A stretch of DNA of 51,572 bases from Phellopilus nigrolimitatus (Eukaryota > Basidiomycota > Agaricomycetes > Hymenochaetales > Hymenochaetaceae), in the NCBI GenBank assembly GCA_021029095.1, contig JAJOHG010000179.1, forward strand, positions 1-51,572, read 5' to 3'. Shown here in pieces: positions 21,803 through 32,220 of the stretch. Within the stretch, counting starts at the first letter, position 1; the number at the start of each line of letters is the position of its first letter. Position numbers and translations under genes: made by a program. The notes beneath the pieces were generated by a model, which saw nothing but the letters and a program-made list of their open reading frames with translations, was not told the origin of the DNA and did no database searches.

Positions 21803-23850
21803 TTACTCTATAGGAAGCTCTTGAAGAATCTGGCCAATGGTTGGTCTCATCTCCGGATCAGTAACCCAGCATCGAGTCAGCAGGTTCCACATGTTGTCGT
21901 CGAGCCCGCGCTCAAGCACTTCGGGCTCTGTGGGGCGGCGCGGCCGATCCCCACTCTGCATTCTGATGAGCACCTCCGGCGTCCGCTTGACGTGTGAGAA
22001 AGGGTGCTGGCTTGTCATCAGCTGAATAGGCACGAGTTAGACATTTTCGTTGGAAACGAAGTGGAAAATGGGTAGGAGAGTATGGGAACGCACCTCGAGA
22101 ACGGTCATGGAGAAGGCAAAAACGTCGGACGCGGGCGAGAGGATGCCTGGAGCAGAGCAGAGCTCCGGCGCAAACCATCTGTAGGATTCGGAGACACCGC
22201 GGCTCTGGGTAAAAGGAACCCCCGTAATATCCTCCATCATCTACTCATATAAGATATGTGAATTACAAATAATTAGAATAGCAATTCATCCGTTAAATAC
22301 CTTTGACAGTCCAAAATCTGCAAGGAGGGGTTCGCCCATTTTGTTGATGAGTATATTCGCCTGTCGATCATCAGTTAAAATGTGAGCACAGAGAGAAATT
22401 CAAACACGTACGGCTTTTATATCTCCATGGGCGATGGGCGGGACCTGCGAATGGAGAAGTTGGAGGGCCAAGGCGACGCGCCGGATCTGAAGAATTAGAC
22501 GACTGAGCATGGGGCAATAACAAATATTGAAGTTTTATAGGACGAACGATCTTCTTCCGATTGACATCCGGGTGATGAATGACGAATCTAAGCGAGTCGC
22601 CATAATGCATCCATGGGCTGACCATGAATCTGTTGTGCAGGGTAAGCACTTAATCACAATAAAAGTAAGACGCGGTGACATACGGATATGGCCCATCGTT
22701 CAAAATCGCACCCCAGAAAGGGAGAATGTACTGTCCTCGATCTATTTTCCACAGTTTCCGCCAGATCACGACCTCACGCAGGAAACGCTGGTTTATGAAG
22801 GAATATTCATCATTCTAAGCGGACAAGTTCTTAGCGGGTAAAAAGCGAAGCTCACGTCTCGGATTTTCGGTGTCACCTCAACACCACGGACCTGTTTTAT
22901 CGCACACTTCTCCTTCCCGAGATACTCACCCTCCCAGATATCGAAGGCAGCGCTTCCTCCGACAGGGTGACTACCGAGGCGGCGAACTTCTCCATGCTTC
23001 AAATCGTAGTCTGGAAGCAGTTGGCCCGACGTTTGTTGTATCATGTAGAGATTGCTGGAAAGCCCAGCATGTCGGTAATCACCCTGTTGGTACTGGCCCA
23101 TGAACTTCGCCAAATGATTAGCTAGGATGATCGAGGTGCTGTAATCTACGTACGTTCTGCATCATGGCCATTATCTGCGTGGCCACGCTAGCGTCCTGAG
23201 CGTCCCGGGCAACCACTGTTTCGCGTATAAGATGTGTTTGGTATTGAATATCGGATAGATATTTAACAGTCTCTTCCTGATCCTGACGCTGACTTTCTGC
23301 AAAAGTGGCCATCCAGTGGTGTATTTGCATATGCGAAGAGATCTACGGAGCAGTAAGTTGGGGATTTGTCAAATTTAATTCGTGCAATGACGAACCTGGA
23401 AGGTTGTTAGGAAATTTTCAATTGCCTGATGACAACGTTTGACATCCTCGGCAATATCGTCTTGAAGGAAGAATTGCTTGACCTTCGAAGATTCTATCCA
23501 AGCGGTCATCTTTTCTTTGATGCTTTGAAGCAAATCGACGCTAGAGTCCACGATAGCGAGCATCTTTTCTGGCGCAATCTGTTCGCTGACGTCTTTCAAT
23601 GCATAAAGGAGCGACTCGCATCTACCACCGAGTTCAACGATCTCGTGCCTGTCTCGGTCAGCGATGTCGGTCGCAACATCAATATCACAGTAACTTACTT
23701 GTTTACCCGCACTTTCTCACAGAGCTTCAAAATCGCGAGAACAACACCCACTGCAGGTCCTAGGTATGGGACGGGAGCGAAATCAGCCGCGATGACTGCC
23801 GCCGCCCCGACAGACGCCGCGGCGACTCGAAACCCCATTCTACCAGCCAT
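21803..23850 (-). CDS. MLKL-like protein: N-terminal helical domain plus kinase domain (kinase 2)
   Basis: Exons on minus: 23699-23850, 23396-23648, 23154-23342, 22856-23104, 22684-22787, 22548-22629, 22412-22486, 22301-22360, 22094-22240 and 21803-22021, giving 509 residues in one frame. Residues 1-195 are helical and begin with FAPVPYLGPAVGVVLAILKL, the signature I know from fungal proteins annotated with the MLKL N-terminal domain. They continue with RCESLLYALKDVSEQ and coiled-coil-prone segments. The kinase part has an unusual Gly-loop (VGGSAAFDIWEG), Lys268 in CAIKQVRG, alpha-C Glu286 in RFLREVVIWRKL, HGD with Asp365 (PIAHGDIKAANILI), DFG at 383-385, and SYRWFAPELC. So it may be catalytically active. 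By analogy with animal and plant MLKL it may be a membrane-targeting cell-death effector, but that is inference. Confidence 0.85.
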
Positions 23851-24176
23851 GGGTCCAATGGTAAGAATTCAAAGACAGACAGGATTTTAGACAAGTATTA
23901 GAGCCTTTGAAAAGGAAGACGGGTCGCGAGGGTGCGGGATGAAGCTGAGGACGCTCTCAAATGGAACGTGTTGTCCAGGTCACCACAAGGTCCTATATAG
24001 AGAGCCTGAGCGCTTGCTGTCATCGATAATCATCTTCGAAGCCATTGTAGTTGCGCAGCTTTCAGCAAGCGCCTGCACAGGAACCTACTTGAGAGTGTTG
24101 CCGGACGTTGAGTGCAAGCACCAAACTAGCACTGACTGTTGGATCGGTGTCCACTGCCTCCTTGTTTCCGACCGCC
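23851..24176. other. Divergent intergenic region
   Basis: Separates the start of kinase 2 (minus) from the plus-strand gene at 24177, so it probably holds both promoters. No confident TATA or other named element was seen. Confidence 0.5.
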
Positions 24177-25252
24177 ATGCCGATCAACATCTTTCCTGCC
24201 TCTGGATCTTCACTGCCCCCATTCAAGAGTATATTAATCAAAGGGGCATATGCGCCTTCTGCACCTATTCATCTATGTGTTTCTCATCTGCAAATCGCAG
24301 AGGACACTTCTGAAAAGATACTGTTTTTGACACCCAGTCGGCAATCTTTCGCTGCGTCTCTGCAAGACTTCAACGACGGATGGTTGGCTGAACACGCGGT
24401 GACAGGAACTACTGCGAAGCTCTTGTCTAAGGTCGACATCTAGTACGAAGATCTGCTGTCAGACAATGCTTATGCACTGCTCATTCATGGGCCAGCTACC
24501 CTCCGAGTACAGCACATTGGCTTCTACTTCTTTCGCTATTCAAACCACTGTCCAGCTCTACGGCTTCGACAAGCAGGCTGGCTGTACTTCCTTATACCCC
24601 TTCCCTTCTTGTCCTTCACGAACCATCTGCATACTTTTTCGTTTCTGATCAGGCTGACACGTAAGTTTTGCAACGGGATATTTGGTAGCCATTCATGCTT
24701 ATACATATGTCCTGCGACAGGTTAGATTTACCGCGGTATCTACAGCTCATAACCACTGCATTGGCGACAGCTTCATTCTTATCTTCTTGCGAAACCATTC
24801 CTGTTGTGCTTTTCGACTCGCGCTTAGGAGATCTGAAGCTACCTATCGTGAGGCCACTTACCCCCTCCCGGAGGCTTTTCGGAGACGACGAAAGGAGCGC
24901 AATTATGCGCCAGGAACGTATCGAGAGGTTTGTGGAGAAGTACTTTGAATGGACGGGGGCAGTGGTGGATGAAAACGACGCTCAACGTGCGTTTTACTTC
25001 TTTCATCTGTGTGAACTGTATTTCAACTCCCTTCGCATGAAAGAAGCACCTAGGACACCACCCGGACATGGAACCTTTGATACATCTTCGAAACCCCGGA
25101 CTGGCCCCTTCAGGCTCCTAATGGAGAGGCGTGTGTCCGGAAATGAACTGGGCAGTGAACAGGTTGTTTTGGAATGGTCGGAAAGCAAGTACACGCGAAG
25201 CACAAGTGCTGCGCAACCAGGAACACGCTTTATCATTCGAGGTGACAATTGA
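24177..25252 (+). CDS. Unidentified protein of about 320 residues
   Basis: Exons 24177-24442, 24496-24660 and 24721-25252. The junctions are supported by a GTACGA donor with CAG acceptor (53-bp intron) and a perfect GTAAGT donor with CAG acceptor (60-bp intron), and all frames agree. Recognisable blocks: EKILFLTPSRQSFAASLQDF; DIYYPPSTAHWLLLLSLF; SLLVLHEPSAYFFVS; TLDLPRYLQLITTALATASF; IPVVLFDSRLGDLKLPIVRP; and a C-terminal region with KYFEWTGAV, YFNSLRMKEAPRTPPGHGTF and GTRFIIRGDN. The alternation of hydrophobic strands (ILFLTP, LLVLHE, PVVLFD) with helices suggests an alpha/beta fold resembling RecA/Rad51-paralogue cores, but no Walker A motif is visible. I do not recognise the family with confidence. 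The start is the first in-frame ATG giving a sensible N-terminus; an upstream exon is possible. Confidence 0.65.
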
Positions 25253-25484
25253 AAACGACCTCGAATGTTTTTGTATGCCTTATGTATCATCGTAGTTACT
25301 TGTTTTCCATGTTTTGTAGGTTTGTAATAATTGATCAGAAATGCCAAAGAAAACGAATAGATTTTTTTATGTGTAAAATTCTACTTTAGGCAGGTGCACG
25401 GTTTCAAACTCCGACGTTCAGGAATATGGGCGTGTCGCGTCGTCTCCTGATGCCTCATCGTAGCTCTGCCTCCCAACATCAATC

Positions 25485-28400
25485 ATGGTATGTGAATTTG
25501 TCTACTCGTCACCAACGAGATCGAGCTTATGTCTTTTCGATGCAGTCTTCATCGCCAGCAAGGAATACCCCACGCGGTGCGAAGCGTCAGCGCTCGCCAT
25601 CGCGTGTTCCCGCCGAGTCAACAGCAACACCGCGCGCGCGGCCACTCAACCGTCGCGCGTCGGGATCGTCCCTCCCGCCTTCCTCCCCGCCTCCGCCGTT
25701 CTTGGACACGGATGAAATCTCGGATGACCAAGAGGCGGTGCAGGATGTAGACGACGAGGTAGACGAGGAAGAGGGTGACGGCGAAGATCTGTTTGGGGAG
25801 ACGCTCCAGGAGTGCGTGCATTCTTTTCTCACAAATAAACAACAGTTGGGAATTTCCATCTAATGTGAGCTTAGGGATTATGCGCCAGATGCACGGCTTG
25901 ATACGTACTCCGATGCGGATATCAACGACGAAGAAGAATTCGGCGAGATGACCGTCGCTCAAAGGCGACAGGCTGAGAGAACGATGGCTCAGCGCGACCG
26001 ACGAGAGGGCCAGGGCCGCCGCGGCGCGCGTGCTGCAGCACGTTCTCGTGCCCCAGACCTTCTGCAGAGTGACGAGAGCGAGGAAGAAACGCTCGATGGC
26101 GGCTTACTGTCTGGAATGAAGCGACGTGCTCGAAGACAGTATGATGAACGAGTGGAAATTGATGATGCCGCAGGCATTGAAGCAGTGAGCTTCTTCGTAC
26201 ACAGCTGCTATTTTATTTTTTTCTGAAACTTCTCCCGTCAGGAAATGCCTCTTGAGCAGTTGCATGATATTAAAGCCAATTCGGTCGCTGAGTGGATTTC
26301 TATCGATCGTGTGCGACGGTCTATTGCGAAGCATTTCCGCCAATTCTTGACTTCCTATACGGACGAACAAGGCAATTCTGTTCATTATCCGCGTATCCGC
26401 AACCTTGGTGAAAGTGAGTATCTTTTTCATATAGACTGGAATTCTGGTATTGATTTGTGGTAGACAACGCCGAATCACTCGAGGTGTCGTATACGCATCT
26501 GGCGGACGCTATGGCTGTCATCGCCTACTTCCTTGTCATCTGCCCCAGCGCGATGCTCACCATATTCGACGAGGTCGCGCTCTCCGTCGTGCTGATCTCG
26601 TACCCGAACTACGAGCGCATCCATTCTGAGATTCACGTTCGTATAACGGACTTACCCGCAACCTCGACATTGCGGGATCTCCGCCGCGTACATATCAACA
26701 ACTTGGTGCGCGTCTCGGGTGTCGTCACACGCCGCAGCGGCGTGTTTCCGCAACTCAAGTATGTGAAGTTCGACTGCAGAAAGTGCAATGCGGTCCTCGG
26801 CCCATTCTACCAGGACGCCAGCAAGGAGGTCTCCATTAGCTACTGCCCGGCCTGCGAGTCTAAGGGTCCTTTCAAAGTCAATCAGGAGCAGGTGCGCAGA
26901 ACCAAATATATTGCATTCAATTTTCCTTACGACTTTTTTTCGCCTTAGACCGTATATCGGAACTATCAGAAAATGACACTACAAGAGTCTCCGGGTTCTG
27001 TGCCGCCTGGTCGTCTGCCTAGACATCGAGAAGTTATCCTTCTATGGGATCTTATCGACTCTGCCAAACCTGGTGAAGAAATCGTACGTCCTCAATGCTT
27101 TCATGTCTGTCTCTTATATATCCGACTTCGCGTGCATATAGGAAGTGATTGGTATCTATCGTAACAACTTCGATGCATCCCTAAACTCGAAGAATGGGTT
27201 CCCTGTGTTTTCAACCGTTATCGAGGCAAATCATATCAACAAGAAGGAAGACCTCTTCGCTGCTTTCCGGCTCACTGAAGAGGACGAGAGACAGATCCGT
27301 GCTCTCGGCCGCGATGAACGAATTCGCAAACGCATCGTCAAGTCCATCGCCCCTTCGATATACGGTCACGAAGACATTAAAACCGCCATTGCTCTCTCCC
27401 TTTTCGGTGGTGTTCCGAAGGACATCAATCGCAAGCACCGCATCCGTGGAGATATCAACGTTCTTCTTCTCGGTGATCCCGGTACTGCGAAGTCACAGTT
27501 CCTAAAATATGTCGAGAAGACCGCACATCGCGCGGTGTTTACGACGGGCCAGGGCGCTTCGGCGGTTGGTCTCACTGCGAGCGTGCGCAAGGACCCGGTC
27601 ACTCGCGAATGGACACTTGAGGGTGGTGCGCTCGTGATTGCGGACAAGGGCACATGCTTAATCGACGAATTTGACAAGATGAACGATACAGACCGGACGT
27701 CAATCCATGAGGCGATGGAACAACAGTCAATCTCAATCTCAAAGGCCGGCATCGTCACGTCGCTCCAGGCGCGCTGCGCAATCATCGCGGCGGCCAATCC
27801 GATCCGCGGGCGTTACAATCCAACGATCCCGTTCCAGCAGAACGTAGAGCTGACAGAACCGATCCTGTCACGTTTCGATGTGCTTTGTGTTGTCAAGGAC
27901 TCGGTGGATCCCGTTGCCGATGAGCTTCTTGCGAAGTTCGTCGTCGGGAGCCATCGCCGGAGCCATCCTCAATTTGACGCCGAGACGGAAGAGATGGACG
28001 TAGGGACCTCCCTTGACGAGGACGTTAGTATCTCATTTCAGGAGTTTGTTTGATGATGTTCTGACATTGTCCCGTTCTTTTAGATGATTCCTCAGGATGT
28101 TCTTCGCAAGTACATCATGTACGCTCGGGAAAAGATCCGACCAAAACTCTTTGACCTCGACCAGGAGAAACTCTCGCGCCTCTTTGCAGACCTCCGCAGA
28201 GAGTCCATGGCTACTGGCTCCGTCCCTATTACTGTCCGTCATCTCGAGAGCATGATTCGTATGGCTGAGGCCAGTGCGAAGATGCACCTCCGGGAGTACG
28301 TGCGTGGCGACGATATTGACCTCGCCATCTCGGTTATGGTGGGCAGCTTTGTCAGTGCTCAGAAAACTTCGATCAAAAGGACGCTCGAAAGGGTAAGCTT

Positions 28401-28791
28401 TCAGTCTAATCTTTCTTTTACTGGTTGCTAAAGTAATACTCCGAAACCTGTAGGGCTTCCGCAAGTACCTCACTCAGGCCAGAGACCACGAAGAACTCTT
28501 GTCCTTCCTCTTGGGCCAGATCATCAAGGAGAAAGTCCGTCACTACCAACTGCAACACCACGAACAGCCAGAGAAGGTCTCCATCAATGTGTCCGACCTG
28601 GATGAACGGGTGCGCGATATTGACTAATATCAGTTAATAACTCGTTTTAAATCGGTTTCTCGTTATTTTCCCAGGCCAAAGAGCACGATATTTTTGACAC
28701 ACAACCCTTCCTTCGCTCACGCCTATTTACTGCAAACGGCTACCGCCTGATTGACGAAGTTATCGAGAAAACGTTCCGACGCGATTTGTGA
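25485..28791 (+). CDS. MCM2: DNA replication licensing factor MCM2
   Basis: Subunit of the MCM2-7 replicative helicase in the nucleus. Exons: 25485-25487, 25546-25811, 25875-26184, 26242-26413, 26464-26891, 26949-27083, 27142-28023, 28084-28392, 28454-28609 and 28675-28791, giving 925 residues with all frames agreeing. The N-terminus is Ser/Pro-rich then strongly acidic, as in MCM2 (histone-binding and kinase-target region). The zinc finger is C-x2-C / C-x2-C at about 355, 358, 378 and 381. Walker A GDPGTAKS is at about 549-556, Walker B CLIDEFDK at about 610, and the arginine finger SRFD at about 681. The winged-helix C-terminus ends [11 protein letters not shown]. The start is proposed as an ATG followed at once by a 58-bp GTATGT...CAG intron, giving [10 protein letters not shown]; the alternative is the ATG at 25540 with no such intron. 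Confidence 0.95.
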
Positions 28792-29436
28792 ATCTAATGA
28801 AAGATATCGGACCTGTTGTTATTTTGTAAACTTCTAAGTCCTGTGTACCATCCTTTACATACTTGTTTGGCTTGTATCCCTGATTGATTATCTGACTCTG
28901 TCAATTGAGTTGACGTTGTTTAACCTGCATTTCTAAGAACCTTGAAAAATACACTTTTGTAAGAAGTAGTTTTGTCGTTTCTGGCTTGTGGCTTGACGAC
29001 TTTTAGCCGATCGTCGTAGGAAGGATTGGCGTTTAGCTTTTTTTGCCACATACTGTATTTATTCCGCCCGACAGGTCGGCAGGTTAGCGCAGCAAACCTT
29101 TCCTTGACCACTACATCACCGCTAGTACCCTCCTTATCGTACTTAAGGATATAGCCTTAAGAAGCTCAATCGGGAGGCTAAGAAGGTTGGAGACAGGGCG
29201 GTCTAATCCTATGTACTTTCTTCGAGTGTCTTTTTGTTTCGCATGTCATGTACATGTACATTTAGCTCGTGCCCGATGACTAGGAAGTCCGTATACTCCA
29301 CCGTCTCCGATCTATCGCACTGTATCCTTTTTTATCGAGTCCATGTAACATGTAAGAAAGCCAAATAAAACAAAAATCTACGCATTTGAAAACATGTATA
29401 CTACATATTCTTATTACATTATCAGAAATGTAATGT
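28792..29436. other. Intergenic between convergent MCM2 and monooxygenase genes
   Basis: Contains the 3' flanks of both genes. A short palindrome-like CTTAAGGATATAGCCTTAAG lies near 29142-29161. The Lys-rich minus-strand open frame at 28920-29111 shows no family resemblance. Nothing else was seen. Confidence 0.5.
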
Positions 29437-31214
29437 CTAAGGAAGAGTCGGTAGCTCATACCCCTTCTCCTTGATTTCCTTCGCAGTCGTTTCATATACA
29501 TCGTACACGTCCTTCTCTGCGTCGAAACCAAGAAGCCACTCCGGCCTCGGAAGCTCGACAGCTGCGCCCTTGTCGGATGGTTTAGCCTTGTGCCACATGT
29601 CACGCGTTGTCTCTCCCATCACCTGCGCGCGTCGCACGCGCTGATAGCGGATCTTCTCCCAGACGCGTACGGAGAGCGGGACGTCCTGCTTTCCGCCTAT
29701 CTGGAGAGCGGTAGCGAGCGTGACACCGTCTTCCATGGCTTGCGAGGCACCCTGGATGCTCGTTCTGAAATGGAGAGAAATCAGCTTTTAACGCAAGCGG
29801 AAGTCAAAATCGGCTGACGGCAAGAAAGGATGTGCGGCGTCGCCTATGAGCGCGAGGCGCGCGCCTTTGCTGATCCATGTCGGTAGAGGATCACGGTATA
29901 CGAGCTTCCAGTCCACACAGGAGGGCGCCTTGGATAGGATAGCGGCACACCGTGGATCCCATCCGTCAACGACTGCGAGGACGTCTTCCATCTTTCCAGG
30001 AAGTGACCATGACTCTTCGATGTCGGCTTCGTCTCTGCACTCAGTGTTCAGAAATTACTTATGGAACAGGAACATGTATAGTAAATACGAACTTGTGAGT
30101 GATCACCCATGACATCGCGCGACCATCTTTTGACGAGCTCGCAAGAAAGTGGACATCCGGGCCTGCTCTTCTTAAATAAGGGATTGCTTGCGCAGAATGC
30201 AGAAAATGTCTACGTGCCTATCCAGCCGAAGAAAGCGTCGCCGTTCTTGCACATAATGTCCGTCAGTGGGTCTGTGTCGACTCCCTGTTCACGGGTATTG
30301 AACCAAGCCCTGTATATCGCATACCCAGAAGATTTCGGTTTATCTTCATATCCCTACATTGATAAGTTGAGATGACTTGCGATCAAGGACATCTTAAAGG
30401 CGACATACCAAAACGAGTGTCCTCGCTTTGCTCCTTACTCCATCCGCTCCGACGACCACGTCCGCTGCTATGCTCTCACCGTTCGAGATGACGCCAGCCT
30501 CACCTGTCTCCTCGTTTTCCCAGTACTCTGAGACATCCTGTCCGAGCCGGATCTCCGCACCAACTGACTTCGCGTAGTTAAAGAGACACTCGTGGAGTTC
30601 GCCGCGGTGCCCGTTGTAGCTATACGAGCCGTACAGCACATTCGGCAACTGCTGAGTGGTGAGTAACTCCCCCTTCGAGTTATACAGATGGAGCTCGGAA
30701 TGATGGGTGCACAGTGGCCAAATCCTGCGAAGATAGACAGCGAGTGTCCAGCGATAATTAACACAGAGTCTGCTTATGTAAACTCACTCATCGTGAAGAC
30801 CCCAACGTGCGAAGATCTTGCCAGCATTACTGCCAAACGATATAACCTGAAAACGTAGCTCGAGTTAAGAATTGTATCGCAAGAGTAAATAAATGGCGTC
30901 ACGTACGTCGCCTAGGACGCGAACGATGGTTAACAAATTATGTATAGTAGGCGTGAGAACTTATGTAACTCACCGAGGATCTTGAGCTCCTTGAACTTCT
31001 CCAGAAGCAGGACTTCGTGCCCTTTGCGTTTGCACTCGATCGCACATGTAAGGCCAGCAAAGCCTGCGCCGACAATGACGACTTTGACTCCTGTCGAGTT
31101 CGGCGGGGCGACCTTGTTGTATCCGACCCCTGGGTTTGTGCGCAGGGCCTCCTTCGCGGCGGCATCCACGCCGGAGGCATGCACGCCGTTCGTACCGTTC
31201 AAGGTCGCATCCAT
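29437..31214 (-). CDS. FAD-dependent monooxygenase (salicylate hydroxylase-like)
   Basis: Flavoprotein aromatic hydroxylase family (NAD(P)H- and FAD-dependent). The N-terminal exon from the ATG at 31214 has the Rossmann dinucleotide-binding motif VKVVIVGAGFAGLTCAIECK (GxGxxG) followed by VLLLEKF. A block at 30460-30660 reads GELHECLFNYAKSVGAEIRL, and AADVVVGADGVRS carries the DG motif of the family. A block at 29810-29990 has WDPRCAAILSKAPSCVDWKL and RLALIGDAAHPFLP, the GD motif that binds FAD ribityl. The last exon reads AMEDGVTLATAL and ends KGYELPTLP at 29437. Introns interrupt it several times; I placed exons by motif order and did not fix every boundary. The substrate is probably an aromatic acid or a polyketide-like phenol. 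No other secondary-metabolism gene is adjacent. Confidence 0.85.
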
Positions 31215-32220
31215 ATTCTGCTATGTATAAGATGTGTTGCAAGCAATTGAAGGAAGAAATCAGTGCTAAGATGGTCCTTCATGTCTCGTTGCCAGTTCTG
31301 TCTTATACAAAGTCCTCAGAAGTTGACATGTGACATGTGCGCATAGCGTGTGTAGCGGTAAAATGATCTTGCGGGGAGAGCGATACCCGATAATTGCAAG
31401 CCTCTGAGCCATTGGTTTGTTACGAACTTCGTGACCTCCCTGAACAAAGACTTATCCCGCGTGAATTAGGATAGACATGTACGGTAGTTATGTCAAGGCG
31501 GAAAAATACAAAGTTGTACCGATGATCGTATCGGGCGCCGCCGTGCGACTAAGAGTCAGTCGTGATAACTGGTACACCGCCAACTGAGTCAAATGTTGTT
31601 TAGACAGACAGAGGTATACGCCTTAGAAGTGTCACAGATAGTGTTGTATAAATGGATTGTGGAAATGTTGATATGGGATTTTTTGGAAAAACATACTTGA
31701 AATGTTTTAATTAAATACACATATAATGTTCGGGACAAACTGGTGAAAAAACGTAAAAATTTCTAGTGAATTGATATTTGCATTGCTGTAATTTGGAGAA
31801 TATGATACAAGCTTCATTATTTCTACAACAAATGTTGATATAAGGCTTGCACCATGTTGTAGTGTCGATAAGCTGCAAGATTGGTATTATAGTTTGTACT
31901 TATTTATGCAAGGCTTTCCGGGATGTTGGTTAAAGATTTGCCGACAAATGCTTTTTAGACATTTTCGGAGACATCCGAGTGATGTATCCTGGAGGTATTC
32001 AAACAACCACAACAAAAAAGTATTTATCTTATATAAGAAAACATGTAGTAACTACACAAGGCAGAAATGCTACAAGTTATGTACAGCAACAACATGATTT
32101 TGACCATAAAAATACGAGCAGCAAGTATCAAAGTTTATGTAATCTGTGAGTTTATTTTTTCTGTTCACACGAACTTGTGCGCTGTCGCACTTTGACTCCT
32201 ACCAACTGTGCGACGTCTTC
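31215..32220. other. Intergenic with AT-rich island
   Basis: About 31640-32150 is distinctly AT-rich compared with its neighbours, with many short A and T runs and no gene. It directly precedes the chimeric eIF2-gamma locus and may mark an insertion boundary. Confidence 0.5.

Noticed and set aside
25587..25962. Ser-rich and Arg-rich minus-strand open frames.
   Set aside because: They are antisense shadows of the acidic, low-complexity N-terminal exon of MCM2.
28920..29111. Lys-rich 63-codon minus-strand open frame as a small gene.
   Set aside because: It has no family resemblance, no splice context and no promoter signal, and it lies in the 3' flank of two convergent genes.
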